This document shows positions 19,001 through 28,092 of a DNA stretch of 64,000 bases, piece by piece (positions within the stretch are counted from its first letter, which is position 1; each line of letters starts with the position of its first letter). The notes under the pieces are model-generated. The model searched no databases. It was not told the DNA's origin and saw only the letters and a program-made list of their open reading frames with translations. The stretch covers positions 1,488,001-1,552,000 of the forward strand of contig OZ241847.1 of the NCBI GenBank assembly GCA_965202915.1, given 5' to 3'. The position numbers and the translations under genes were made by a program. Source of the stretch: G965202915 sp965202915. Its GTDB lineage: Bacteria; Pseudomonadota; Gammaproteobacteria; Eutrophobiales; Eutrophobiaceae.

Positions 19001-20252
19001 CGCGAATCACTTCCTCGAGCACGTCCCAAACCACCGCATCTTCGCGTTCAACCAATTTTTTGGAGGCCTTGACGGTGGTCGCCAGACCCCTGCGTTCCAA
19101 TTTACTGAAGATAAAGGGTTTGAATAATTCCAATGCCATTTTTTTGGGGATACCGCATTGATGCAGTTTCAACGTCGGGCCGACCACGATCACCGAACGC
19201 CCGGAATAATCGACTCGCTTGCCCAGCAGGTTCTGTCTAAAGCGCCCCTGTTTGCCTTTGATCATATCCGCCAGGGATTTTAATGGTAATTTGTTGGTGC
19301 CGGTAATGGCGCGGCCGCGGCGGCCGTTATCCAGCAAGGCATCCACCGATTCCTGCAACATCCGTTTTTCGTTTCTAACGATAATGTCCGGCGCATTTAG
19401 GTCCAGCAATCGTTTTAAGCGGTTGTTGCGGTTGATCACCCGGCGATACAGGTCATTCAAGTCGGACGTGGCAAAACGACTTCCATCCAGAGAGATCAGC
19501 GGTCTCAGATCGGGAGGCAGTACCGGCAATATTTGCATCACCATCCATTCAGGTTTATTGCCTGAGTGCAAGAACGCCTCTATTAATTTAAGGCGTTTGG
19601 CCAATTTGCGTAGTTTTGTTTTAGCATTGGTTTCCGGGATCTGCTCACGCAATAACGCGGCTTCTTTTTCCAGGTCCAGGTTTTTTAATAAGTCACGGAT
19701 GGCCTCGGCCCCCATGCGCGCATCAAATTCGTCGCCATACTGTTCAATCGCCTCAAGATAATTCTCTTCGGTCAGCAACTGCCCTCTTTCAAGATCGGTT
19801 ACACCCGGTTCAACCACGGTGTAAGCTTCAAAATAAAGCACCCGCTCTATTTTTCCCAGGTTGATATCCAGTAATAAACCTATCCTCGAGGGCAATGATT
19901 TCAAATACCAGATATGTGCAACCGGGCTGGCAAGCTCGATATGCCCCATTCTTTCACGACGGACTTTCGATACCGTGACTTCAACGCCGCATTTTTCACA
20001 AATCACGCCTCTATGCTTTAGCCTTTTATATTTGCCGCACAAACATTCATAATCCTTTACCGGGCCAAATATTTTGGTGCAAAACAGGCCATCGCGTTCC
20101 GGTTTAAATGTCCGGTAATTAATCGTTTCCGGCTTTTTTACTTCGCCAAATGACCAGGAGCGAATTTTCTCAGGAGAGGCCAAGCCTATCGAGATGGCAT
20201 CAAATTCTTTTACCCGCCCCTGCTGTTTAAGAAATCTAAGTAGATCTTTCAA
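16020..20252 (-). CDS. rpoC: RNA polymerase beta' subunit
   Basis: Largest core subunit of RNA polymerase, 1410 aa. Near the N-terminus CLCGKYKR and a later CGVEV give the zinc-binding cysteines; NADFDGDQMAVHVPL carries the three aspartates that chelate the catalytic magnesium; GEPGTQLTMRTFH lies in the trigger loop. It follows rpoB after 58 nt in the same operon. The C-terminal tail beyond GTGLAYH is acidic and charged (about 60 residues). The next gene downstream is csrA, 187 nt away, not rpsL as in many relatives. Confidence 0.98.
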   Translation of the reverse strand: MKDLLRFLKQQGRVKEFDAISIGLASPEKIRSWSFGEVKKPETINYRTFKPERDGLFCTKIFGPVKDYECLCGKYKRLKHRGVICEKCGVEVTVSKVRRERMGHIELASPVAHIWYLKSLPSRIGLLLDINLGKIERVLYFEAYTVVEPGVTDLERGQLLTEENYLEAIEQYGDEFDARMGAEAIRDLLKNLDLEKEAALLREQIPETNAKTKLRKLAKRLKLIEAFLHSGNKPEWMVMQILPVLPPDLRPLISLDGSRFATSDLNDLYRRVINRNNRLKRLLDLNAPDIIVRNEKRMLQESVDALLDNGRRGRAITGTNKLPLKSLADMIKGKQGRFRQNLLGKRVDYSGRSVIVVGPTLKLHQCGIPKKMALELFKPFIFSKLERRGLATTVKASKKLVEREDAVVWDVLEEVIREHPIMLNRAPTLHRLGIQAFEPVLIEGKAIQLHPLVCTAFNADFDGDQMAVHVPLSIEAQLEARTLMLSTNNILSPANGEPIIVPTQDVVLGLYYLTRESASANGTGMIFSDIEEVHRAYEAGVVDLHAGIQVRIRGSVIDDEQNKTDGFKRHKTTVGRALLSRILPEGIPFSNINQVMTKKTISQLINLCYRKLELKDTVVFSDQLMYAGFSYSTRGGVSIGFEDMVVPEDKSRIIGKAQEQVKKFASQYSSGLITDGERYNKVVDIWTSANEQLTEAMMDKLGTEITTDATGNEIKQPSFNSIYMMADSGARGSAAQIRQLAGMRGLMAKSDDSIIETPIKANFREGLDMLEYFISTHGTRKGLADTALKTANSGYLTRRLVDVTQDMVVVERDCGTQEGMFMSPIIEGGDVIEPLRERVLGRVLAVDAVKANDEVIAPAGTLLDEEWVDILDENGIDKVVVRSSITCNTQYGVCSMCYGRDLARGHLVNQGEAVGVIAAQSIGEPGTQLTMRTFHIGGTASRAAAVSGIEVRYGGTVRFDNVKRLRQETGNQVVVSRSGEVAVLDDVGREHEHYKIPYGAILTVNEGDKVEPGKQVANWDPHTRPIISEVAGKVKFVDIVEDSTVTKQKDEITGLTNMVIIDPNQRKISAKEMRPAIRLLGDKGKGLNISDPDRPADYPLPGKAVINVTDGATVNVGDVIARVLIPKLKTQDITGGLPRVADLFEARKPKEPAILAEISGTVSFGKDTKGKQRLVITGKDDQVYEELIPKWRHITVFEGEQVEKGESIVDGAPMPHDILRLKGVHALANHIVNGIQEVYRLQGVRINDKHIEVIIRQMLRKVEIVEPGDTDFLKEEQVERAQVLRQNELVEKDGKMPATWTPVLLGITKASLSTESFISAASFQETTRVLTEASVNGKRDNLRGLKENVIVGRLIPAGTGLAYHIKRQQEQQKERENIEDADDFEKEMPDTEVFPEKSAEEHIEGGITGT

Positions 20253-20310
20253 GTCGTTATTCTCCCAAGCGCTACGTGGATAAGGTTAAATTCATCATCG
20301 AAACCGGACA

Positions 20311-23300
20311 TTAATTCTGATCGAGTTCTATATCAATGCCGAGGGAGCGAATTTCCTTGACCAATACATTAAAAGATTCGGGTATGCTCGCATCCATTTG
20401 ATGGTCTCCATCCACAATGTTCTTGTACATTTTAGTGCGGCCATTGACGTCGTCCGATTTGACGGTAAGCATTTCCTGAAGAGTGTACGCGGCACCGTAA
20501 GCCTCCAGTGCCCAAACTTCCATTTCACCGAAGCGCTGGCCTCCAAACTGGGCCTTACCCGCTAACGGCTGTTGGGTAACCAGACTGTACGGCCCGGTCG
20601 ATCGTGCGTGCATTTTGTCATCTACAAGGTGATTCAGTTTCAGCATATACATGTAACCAACCGTTACCGGCCGGTCAAAAGCGTCGCCGGTTCGGCCATC
20701 ATAGAGAGTGGTCTGGCCATCGGAGGGCAAGTCCGCCAGTTTTAGCATGCCTTTTATTTCGTCTTCACTGGCACCATCGAATACCGGCGTTGCCATCGGC
20801 ACACCCCGCGTCAGATTACCGGCCAATTCAAGAATTTCCTTACTGGAAAAGGATTTTAAGTTTTCCTTCCTACCGCTCAGGTTATAGATCTTTTCCAGAA
20901 ATTTTCTAATCTCGATAGCCTTTTTCCGTTCCTCCAGCATGGCACCGATCTTGTCACCCAAACCCTTGGCGGCCCAACCCAAATGAGTTTCAAGCACCTG
21001 TCCGATATTCATTCGGGATGGCACGCCCAGCGGATTTAAAACCACGTCAACCGGCGTGCCATCGGCCATATACGGCATATCTTCAACGGCCACAATGGTG
21101 GAGATAACCCCCTTATTGCCGTGCCGGCCGGCCATCTTGTCGCCGGGCTGAATACGGCGTTTCACCGCGAGATAAACCTTCACCATTTTCAGTACACCCG
21201 ATGCAAAATCATCACCGGTGGTCAGCTTGGTGCGTTTTTCTTCAAACAGCCGGTCAAATTGTTCCTTTAGCGTCTCCAATTGCTCAGCCGTCTGTTCCAG
21301 TTGCCGATTGATTTTATCGTTGCGCAACCGAATATCGAACCATTTTTCCCGAGCCATATCATCCAGATGATTGTTGGTGATCCTGGTGCCGGACCGCAGT
21401 GCATTCGGCCCGCCCTCGGCCTGCTTGCCGATTAACAGATCGGCCAATCTTTTATAAATGCCGTCCTCGGTGATCCGCAGTTGATCATTTAAATCTTTGC
21501 GGATTCGATTAAGCTCCAATTCTTCAATTTCAAGTGCCCGGGCATTTTTCTCGACTCCATCCCGGGTAAATACCTGCACGTCGATAATAGTGCCGTTCAT
21601 CCCGGACGGGACTCTGAGTGAGGTGTCTTTCACGTCGGACGCCTTCTCGCCAAAAATAGCCCGCAATAATTTTTCTTCCGGGGTAAGCTGGGTTTCACCT
21701 TTCGGAGTCACTTTCCCCACTAAAATGTCACCGGCGTTAACCTCGGCGCCTATATAAACTATCCCCGATTCATCGAGTTTGTTCAGCGCGTGTTCACTGA
21801 CGTTTGGGATATCTGAAGAAAGTTCTTCGGCACCTTGTTTGGTATCACGCGCAACACAGATTAATTCTTCGATGTGGATGGTGGTGTAACGATCCTCCTT
21901 TACCAATTTTTCCGACAGCAGTATGGAATCTTCAAAGTTATAGCCGTTCCACGGCATAAACGCGACCAGCACGTTTTGGCCCAGGGCCAGTTCGCCCATA
22001 TCGGTTGAAGGACCATCCGCCAATACGTCGCCTTTGGCGATAACGTCACCCAGCTTGACCAACGGTTTTTGATTGATACAGGTATCCTGGTTGGAGCGCG
22101 TGTATTTGGCAAGAGTATAGATATCAACACCCGGGTCATCGACGGGGACTTCTTCTTCATTGGCGCGCACTACAATCCGGCTTGCGTCCACTGAGTCGAT
22201 TATGCCGCCGCGGGTCGCAACTACCGTCACCCCCGAATCGGTTGCCACTGTTCTTTCCATACCGGTTCCCACCAGGGGCTTATCGGTGATCAGGGTGGGC
22301 ACCGCCTGACGCTGCATATTTGAACCCATCAATGCACGGTTGGCATCATCGTGCTCAAGAAAAGGTATTAGTGAGGCGGCGACGGATACGATCTGTCTGG
22401 GTGACACGTCCATATATTCAATTCGGTCCGGCGTCATCATTGAAAATTCATTTCCATATCGGCATGAAACAAGTTCGTCAATAAATCTTCCCTTGCCATC
22501 GAGCGCGGCATTGGCCTGCGCGATAATGTATTCACTCTCATCAATGGCCGATAAATATTTTATCTCCTTGGTGGCCTTGCCGCCGGTGACTTTTCGATAG
22601 GGTGTTTCAAGAAACCCGTAGTCATTAGTTCTGGCATAGACCGCCAATGAATTAATCAGGCCAATATTTGGGCCTTCAGGCGTTTCAATCGGACATACTC
22701 TGCCGTAATGGGTGGGGTGCACGTCACGCACTTCAAAACCGGCCCGCTCACGGGTTAAACCGCCCGGCCCCAAAGCCGATATTCTGCGCTTGTGGGTGAT
22801 CTCCGATAAAGGATTATTCTGGTCCATAAACTGGGATAACTGACTGGAACCAAAAAATTCTTTAACCACCGCAGAGACCGGTTTGGCGTTGATGATCTCC
22901 TGCGGCATCAGCTCTTCAGATTCAGCCAGGCCCAATCGTTCCTTGACGGTGCGTTCAATACGCACCAACCCGATCCGGAATTGCTGTTCGATCATTTCGC
23001 CGACGCCTCTGACGCGGCGATTGCCAAGGTGGTCTATATCATCAACGGTGCCTTTGCCGTTGCGAATATCGACCAATGTCTTCAAGACCTCTATAATATC
23101 TTCTTTGGCAAGCACGCCTTCGCCTTCGGCGTTGGTCCGCCCTATACGGCGATTAAATTTCATCCTGCCCACCGCAGAAAGATCATAACGAGCCGCGCTG
23201 AAGAACAGATTGTTGAACAGTTTCTTGGCGGCGTCTCTGGTGGGCGGTTCGCCCGGCCACATCATGCGATAGATCTCAACCTGCGCTTCCAACTCATTAT

Positions 23301-24405
23301 TGGTCGGGTCTTCGCGCAAGGTATGGGCGATATAGGGGCCTCTATCGAGCTCATTGGTGTACAGGGTTTCTATCTCCACGTCTTGAAGTGCCGTCAGGGA
23401 TTCAAGCAATTCCTCGGTTATTTCAATATTCGCTTTCGCAATTGGAATTAACTCGCCGGTTTCTTTGTCCACCCGATCTCCGACTATGTCTTTGGCAATG
23501 ATTTTGCCGATTAGAAACTCGGCCGGGACCGGCAACTGTTTCAGTTTTAATTTTTCTATCTGTTTAATATGCCGAGCGGTAATACGCCGCTCTTTTTCAA
23601 CAATAATATTGCCTTTTTTATCGACAATATCGAAACCGGCCACGTCTCCACGCAGTCGGTCGGGAATTAATTTCAACATCAGCCCTTTTTTGGAAAACGT
23701 GATCGTGTCCGTTTCAAAAAACATATCCAGTATTTCCTGAGTCGAATAGCCCAGGGCTTTGAGAAGTACGGTGGCATGGATTTTGCGCCTGCGGTCTATG
23801 CGGCAATACATCAGATCTTTTGGGTCGAATTCAAAACCCAACCATGAACCGCGGTAAGGAATCACCCGCGCCGAATACAGAAATTTACCTGATGAATGGG
23901 TTTTGCCCTTATCATGCTCAAAGAATACTCCGGGGGAACGATGCAACTGGGAGACAATGACCCTCTCGATTCCATTAATTATGAACGTGGCGGTATCGGT
24001 CATCAGCGGCATTTCACCCATGTAAACGTCCTGTTCCCTGATATCCTTAACCACCTTATTGCTTAACCCGGCCTCTTTATCATAGATAACCAAACGCAGC
24101 TTTACTCTTAATGGGGCGGCATAGGTGAGCCCCCTTAATTTACATTCCTTGACGTCAAATACCGGCTTGCCGAGGGTATAGTCGACATATTCCAGCATCG
24201 CGTTGCCGGAAAAACTTTCTATTGGAAATACCGATTGAAAAGCCGCATGCAAGCCAGTGCCAGCACGTTTTTTCGCAACGTCATACTGCAAAAATCTGTG
24301 GTAAGAATCAATCTGCACCTTAATAAGATTCGGCACGCCAAGTATGGGCGTAAGCTCGCCAAAATCCTTGCGTATCCGCTTTTTTTCAGTATAAGAATAG
24401 GCCAT
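20311..24405 (-). CDS. rpoB: RNA polymerase beta subunit
   Basis: Second-largest core subunit, 1364 aa. The rifampicin-binding cluster reads SQLSQFMDQNNPLSE, then THKRRISALGPGGL, the wild-type sensitive sequence at the classical positions (Asp, His, Ser). Other conserved blocks are HYGRVCPIETPEGPNIGLI and GDKMAGRHGNKGV. The ATG at 24405 is preceded by GAGGA. The 160 nt between rplL and rpoB is where partial attenuation and RNase III processing occur in Escherichia coli, but I could not confirm equivalent structures here. Confidence 0.98.
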   Translation of the reverse strand: MAYSYTEKKRIRKDFGELTPILGVPNLIKVQIDSYHRFLQYDVAKKRAGTGLHAAFQSVFPIESFSGNAMLEYVDYTLGKPVFDVKECKLRGLTYAAPLRVKLRLVIYDKEAGLSNKVVKDIREQDVYMGEMPLMTDTATFIINGIERVIVSQLHRSPGVFFEHDKGKTHSSGKFLYSARVIPYRGSWLGFEFDPKDLMYCRIDRRRKIHATVLLKALGYSTQEILDMFFETDTITFSKKGLMLKLIPDRLRGDVAGFDIVDKKGNIIVEKERRITARHIKQIEKLKLKQLPVPAEFLIGKIIAKDIVGDRVDKETGELIPIAKANIEITEELLESLTALQDVEIETLYTNELDRGPYIAHTLREDPTNNELEAQVEIYRMMWPGEPPTRDAAKKLFNNLFFSAARYDLSAVGRMKFNRRIGRTNAEGEGVLAKEDIIEVLKTLVDIRNGKGTVDDIDHLGNRRVRGVGEMIEQQFRIGLVRIERTVKERLGLAESEELMPQEIINAKPVSAVVKEFFGSSQLSQFMDQNNPLSEITHKRRISALGPGGLTRERAGFEVRDVHPTHYGRVCPIETPEGPNIGLINSLAVYARTNDYGFLETPYRKVTGGKATKEIKYLSAIDESEYIIAQANAALDGKGRFIDELVSCRYGNEFSMMTPDRIEYMDVSPRQIVSVAASLIPFLEHDDANRALMGSNMQRQAVPTLITDKPLVGTGMERTVATDSGVTVVATRGGIIDSVDASRIVVRANEEEVPVDDPGVDIYTLAKYTRSNQDTCINQKPLVKLGDVIAKGDVLADGPSTDMGELALGQNVLVAFMPWNGYNFEDSILLSEKLVKEDRYTTIHIEELICVARDTKQGAEELSSDIPNVSEHALNKLDESGIVYIGAEVNAGDILVGKVTPKGETQLTPEEKLLRAIFGEKASDVKDTSLRVPSGMNGTIIDVQVFTRDGVEKNARALEIEELELNRIRKDLNDQLRITEDGIYKRLADLLIGKQAEGGPNALRSGTRITNNHLDDMAREKWFDIRLRNDKINRQLEQTAEQLETLKEQFDRLFEEKRTKLTTGDDFASGVLKMVKVYLAVKRRIQPGDKMAGRHGNKGVISTIVAVEDMPYMADGTPVDVVLNPLGVPSRMNIGQVLETHLGWAAKGLGDKIGAMLEERKKAIEIRKFLEKIYNLSGRKENLKSFSSKEILELAGNLTRGVPMATPVFDGASEDEIKGMLKLADLPSDGQTTLYDGRTGDAFDRPVTVGYMYMLKLNHLVDDKMHARSTGPYSLVTQQPLAGKAQFGGQRFGEMEVWALEAYGAAYTLQEMLTVKSDDVNGRTKMYKNIVDGDHQMDASIPESFNVLVKEIRSLGIDIELDQN

Positions 24406-24565
24406 TACAATTCCTCATTATAAATATCGACGCGGCAACGGGCGGTTATCAAACACTCGTTTGCATCCACTCAACGCTCTGCTTTGAAAACAACAACCAG
24501 ACCGGCCATGAGCCGCGGAACCCGGGCCGTTGTGAACCCGTGACGGGCATGGCAACGGATCGAGA

Positions 24566-24952
24566 TTATTTAATCTCAACGGTGGCACCGGCCTCTTCTA
24601 ATTGCTTTTTGACATCTTCGGCTTCATCCTTGCTGACCGCTTCTTTAATCGTCGACGGTACTCCTTCCACCCGTTCCTTGGCCTCTTTTAAGCCTATACC
24701 GGTAATACTGCGCACCGTCTTGATAACGGACACCTTATTACCACCAAAACTGGACAAGACTACATCGAATTCGGTCTGTTCTTCGGCGGCGGCACCGGCG
24801 TCCCCGGTCGCGGCTTCAGGTAGCGCGGCAACGGCAACAGGCGCCGAGGCGGACACCCCCCAGTCGTTTTCCAGGTCCTTGATTAACTCCACCAATTCAA
24901 GCACCGGCATTTGACCCAAGGCTTGTTTGATCTCTTCTCGTGAAATTGTCAT
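24566..24952 (-). CDS. rplL: Ribosomal protein L7/L12
   Basis: Stalk protein of the large subunit, 128 aa, present as dimers bound to L10 and needed to recruit translation factors such as EF-Tu. The N-terminal dimerisation region (MPVLELVELIKDLENDWGV) is followed by an Ala-rich hinge and the C-terminal domain with EKTEFDV-like and IKTVRSITGIGLKEAKE segments. It is 41 nt downstream of rplJ, its L10 partner, in the same operon. Confidence 0.97.
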   Translation of the reverse strand: MTISREEIKQALGQMPVLELVELIKDLENDWGVSASAPVAVAALPEAATGDAGAAAEEQTEFDVVLSSFGGNKVSVIKTVRSITGIGLKEAKERVEGVPSTIKEAVSKDEAEDVKKQLEEAGATVEIK

Positions 24953-24993
24953 TGTTAATGCTCCTCCAAAATAATTATGTGAATACTGGTTGC

Positions 24994-25518
24994 TCAGCCC
25001 GCCTGTTGATCGCGATATGCGGCCAATAAGCGCACCAAACCGGCCTGTAGTTCGGCGGCGACGCGCACAAATTTACCATGCGGGGCCTGCAACAGGCTTA
25101 ACAGCATGGAACGCGCTTGGTCGAGAGTGGGCAGACTGGCTAATTTTTGTAAATCAGCCGGGTCCAGTAGCCGTCCATCCAGCGCGATCAGTTTCACGAT
25201 CAACTTGTCGTTGCCGACGGTAAAATCGCGAACAACCTGGGCGGCGTTGCCCGGTTCATCATTGGAAAACACCAGCAGCAAAGGCCCAAGCAGACCCTGA
25301 TTCATGCATTCAAAGCCGGTACCTTCAAATGCACGCCTGGCCAAAGTATTGCGGACAACCTTGACTTGAACGCCGACGTCACGCGCGGACTTTCGCAGTT
25401 TGGTCATCTCGGCCACGGTTAAACCGGTGTATTCCGCGGCAATAACGGATGAGGCCCGCGCCGCGATTGTCGCGACTTCTTGTACGATCACTTGTTTTGC
25501 CTCTACATTAAGACCCAC
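24994..25518 (-). CDS. rplJ: Ribosomal protein L10
   Basis: Base of the L7/L12 stalk, 174 aa, binding 23S rRNA and the C-terminal helix platform for L7/L12 dimers. The start is a GTG at 25518, preceded by a perfect AGGAGG. GLTVAEMTKLRKSARDVG and KVVRNTLARRAFEGT are conserved L10 segments. In enterobacteria L10 with L7/L12 represses its own leader; the 259-nt gap upstream is large enough for such a leader. Confidence 0.96.
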   Translation of the reverse strand: MGLNVEAKQVIVQEVATIAARASSVIAAEYTGLTVAEMTKLRKSARDVGVQVKVVRNTLARRAFEGTGFECMNQGLLGPLLLVFSNDEPGNAAQVVRDFTVGNDKLIVKLIALDGRLLDPADLQKLASLPTLDQARSMLLSLLQAPHGKFVRVAAELQAGLVRLLAAYRDQQAG

Positions 25519-25777
25519 GCGCTGCCTCCTTAATTAACGTTAATATCACCCGCCACCTCTTTGACAATAGAATGCAAAAAAGTTTGCTCTACGGAACAAT
25601 AGCTAACCGTAACCGCCACAAAACAACCCCTTTGGATTTAACCGTCCAAGCCGATCAACGCCAAACCACCCGCCACATTATGTGGAACGTGATCCGCACT
25701 GCGCATCCTCGGCCCCCGCCGGCCACGATAACCCACGGCCCTTATTAAACATACCCCGGCGATCTCCGGCCGGTTCA
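25519..25777 (-). promoter_or_regulatory. Probable rplJ leader region (L10 autoregulation)
   Basis: This 259-nt gap between rplA and rplJ is the longest inside the ribosomal operon and holds no open frame of note. In gammaproteobacteria the position is occupied by the L10 leader, an mRNA structure bound by L10-L7/L12. GC-rich complementary runs occur near 25710-25775 on this strand, but I could not derive the full leader fold by eye. Assignment is by position; an internal promoter is an alternative. Confidence 0.4.
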
Positions 25778-26470
25778 TCACAAGGCAAGAGAATTCTGGT
25801 CAACCACGACGCCCGCCCCCATTGTGGTCGACAGGCTGATCTTCTTTAAATAGACGCCCTTGGCCGAGGCCGGCGCCGCTTTTTTTAAATCAACCAACAA
25901 AGTTTTTATATTCTCCAATAACACGTCCACGTCAAAAGACACCTTGCCAACTGCACAATGAATGATGCCATTCTTGTCGGTACGGTATTGCACCTGTCCG
26001 GCCTTGGCATTTTCCACCGCCTTTGTTACATCTTTAGATACCGTACCAACCTTCGGGTTCGGCATCAGCCCCCTTGGTCCCAACACTTTACCCAATTTGC
26101 TTACCGCGGGCATTGCGTCCGGCGTTGCTATCACCACGCCATAGTCCAGGTCTCCACCCTGTATTTTTTCAATTAAATCCTCAAAACCCACCGCATCCGC
26201 GCCCGCGGCCTGGGCCGCCTTGGCGTCTTTGCCCTGTGCAATAACGGCCACTCTTACGGTTTTTCCGGTACCCCCGGGCAATACCGTTGATCCGCGCACC
26301 AATTGATCGGATTTGCGCGCGTCTATACCCAGATTAACGGCAATTTCAACCGATTCATCGAACCGAACCGATGAGCAATCCTTAAGCAACTGCAACGCGT
26401 CTCTGGCCGGATAAAGTTTGCCGACTTCAATTTTTTCATTCATTGCTTTAAGCCGCTTGGACAAGGTCAC
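25778..26470 (-). CDS. rplA: Ribosomal protein L1
   Basis: L1-stalk protein, 230 aa, that helps release deacylated tRNA and in many bacteria represses the L11-L1 mRNA. The family signature appears as TPDAMPAVSKLGKVLGPRGL, followed by MPNPKVGTV. The start is a GTG at 26470, 5 nt after the rplK stop and with AGAGG upstream, so it is coupled to rplK. Confidence 0.97.
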   Translation of the reverse strand: MTLSKRLKAMNEKIEVGKLYPARDALQLLKDCSSVRFDESVEIAVNLGIDARKSDQLVRGSTVLPGGTGKTVRVAVIAQGKDAKAAQAAGADAVGFEDLIEKIQGGDLDYGVVIATPDAMPAVSKLGKVLGPRGLMPNPKVGTVSKDVTKAVENAKAGQVQYRTDKNGIIHCAVGKVSFDVDVLLENIKTLLVDLKKAAPASAKGVYLKKISLSTTMGAGVVVDQNSLAL

Positions 26471-26475
26471 CTCTG

Positions 26476-26907
26476 TTATACTCCTTCGGTCTCTATGCCC
26501 ATGCTATGTGCGGTACCGGCGATGGTGCGTACCGCGGCATCCAAACCGGCGGCGGTAAGATCAGGCTCTTTCGCGTTGGCGATCTCTTCCAATTGAGCGC
26601 GGGTCACCTTGCCAACCTTATTCGAGTTAGGGGTACTGCTGCCCTTGTCAAGGCCCGCGATTTTCTTCAGCAAATGTGCGGCCGGAACAGTTTTTGTGAC
26701 AAAAGTAAAACTTTTGTCGACAAATAATGTAATGATCACCGGCACCGGCAAACCCTGCTCCATATTTTGCGTTTGGGCGTTAAACGCCTTGCAGAATTCC
26801 ATAATATTGACACCGTATTGCCCCAGTGCCGGACCAACGGGCGGGCTGGGATTGGCCGCCCCCGCCGGCACCTGCAGTTTGATATAAGCCTCTATTTTTT
26901 TTGCCAC
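26476..26907 (-). CDS. rplK: Ribosomal protein L11
   Basis: GTPase-centre protein that binds 23S rRNA with L10-L12 and is required for RelA activation. The 143 aa begin KIEAYIKLQVPAGAANPSPP and contain GPALGQYGVNIMEFCKAFN, both diagnostic; the proline-rich N-domain is intact. The start is GTG at 26907 behind GGAGG. It lies 84 nt after nusG. Confidence 0.97.
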   Translation of the reverse strand: MAKKIEAYIKLQVPAGAANPSPPVGPALGQYGVNIMEFCKAFNAQTQNMEQGLPVPVIITLFVDKSFTFVTKTVPAAHLLKKIAGLDKGSSTPNSNKVGKVTRAQLEEIANAKEPDLTAAGLDAAVRTIAGTAHSMGIETEGV

Positions 26908-26991
26908 GTTTCACGCCTCCAGGTAATGACTCTGTAAATCAATCAACCCTTACCGGGTTATTTCCAAGGATTCTCATAATGGAACCATTCA

Positions 26992-27525
26992 TCATTCTTT
27001 TTCCACCTGGCCAAACTCAAGCTCAACCGGTGTCGAGCGCCCAAATATCAGCACCGACACCCGCAGGCGGCTTTTCTCAAAATTTACTTCTTCCACCACG
27101 CCGTTAAAATCAGTGAATGGCCCGTCTTTCACGCGCACCACTTCCCCCGGCTCAAACAAAACCTTGGGTTTTGGCTTGTCCACGCCCTCTTCGACCCGCT
27201 GTAATATTGCCTGCGCCTCAGAGTCGCTTATCGGTGCGGGCTTATCATTGGTGCCGCCAATAAACCCTAACACCCTCGGTACGTCTTTGACCAGATGCCA
27301 GGTATTTTCATTCATTTCCATTTGTACCAACACGTATCCGGGAAAAAACTTGCGATCACTTTTGCGTTTTTTGCCGTCGCGCATCTCCACCACCTCTTCA
27401 GTCGGCACGAGTATCTCACCGAATAGCTCAGCCATGTCGCTGCGATTGATTCTTTCCTGCAATGAGCGCATGACCTGGTTTTCAAATCCGGAATAAGCAT
27501 GTACTACGTACCAACGTTGCATCAT
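26992..27525 (-). CDS. nusG: Transcription termination/antitermination factor NusG
   Basis: General elongation factor, 177 aa. The N-terminal NGN domain begins MQRWYVVHAYSGFENQV, binds the RNA polymerase clamp and carries FPGYVLVQM. The C-terminal KOW domain (EPGEVVRVKDGPFTDFNGVV) contacts Rho or S10. The start codon overlaps the secE stop (ATGA), the usual secE-nusG coupling. A second Met follows directly, so the exact first residue is uncertain by one. Confidence 0.97.
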   Translation of the reverse strand: MMQRWYVVHAYSGFENQVMRSLQERINRSDMAELFGEILVPTEEVVEMRDGKKRKSDRKFFPGYVLVQMEMNENTWHLVKDVPRVLGFIGGTNDKPAPISDSEAQAILQRVEEGVDKPKPKVLFEPGEVVRVKDGPFTDFNGVVEEVNFEKSRLRVSVLIFGRSTPVELEFGQVEKE

Positions 27526-27896
27526 CTCTGTCCCATCAACGAACTAATCGCCCAACCTAAAAACGCATCCAATGCCCATAAAATAATCGCCACCAAGATC
27601 ACCATGCCTATCACAAGCAAGGTGGTGTGCACCGTTTCCTTTCTGGTTGGCCAAACTACTTTCCGAACTTCAACCTGGGCATCGACAAGGTATCCTTTGA
27701 TTCGCCGCCCTTGTTCGGTTTGAATTGCAATCGCTATTGCGACCCCGGCTGTAAGTAATAAACCGAGCACCCGATATAATAGAGACTGTTCCGCATAGAG
27801 GTAGAATGCCACTAATGCGGACACCACCATAAGCAATGCTATGGCCAGTTTAATTTTGTCCGATTTTAGACCGGACGCCCTCAATTCTATACTCAT
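27522..27896 (-). CDS. secE: Protein translocase subunit SecE
   Basis: Membrane subunit that clamps the two halves of SecY in the Sec channel. The 124-aa form has three hydrophobic segments (near residues 15-32, 38-55 and 90-112), as in enteric SecE, with the conserved amphipathic segment EVRKVVWPTRKETVHTTLLV before the last one. It lies between tRNA-Trp and nusG, the standard position. Confidence 0.96.
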   Translation of the reverse strand: MSIELRASGLKSDKIKLAIALLMVVSALVAFYLYAEQSLLYRVLGLLLTAGVAIAIAIQTEQGRRIKGYLVDAQVEVRKVVWPTRKETVHTTLLVIGMVILVAIILWALDAFLGWAISSLMGQR

Positions 27897-27938
27897 AACA
27901 ATGTTACGATTATTCCTCTGTCATCAACTGCCGTACAA

Positions 27939-28014
27939 TGGCAGGCCAGGAGGGAATCGAACCCCCAACCTGCGGTTTTGGAGACCGCCGCTCTGCCAAT
28001 TGAGCTACTGGCCT
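27939..28014 (-). tRNA. tRNA-Trp (CCA)
   Basis: A 76-nt cloverleaf on the minus strand: acceptor AGGCCAG/CTGGCCT, D-arm with AGCTCAATTGG, anticodon loop CTCCAAA giving CCA, T-loop TTCGATT and encoded CCA end. It lies between tuf and secE, as in many gammaproteobacteria. Confidence 0.96.
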
Positions 28015-28092
28015 TTATTTCGGTAAAGCCCTTTGTTATTGGCCATGCAAATTCACGTACGGGTCTGAACCCGATGACCGGACTGTATGCAA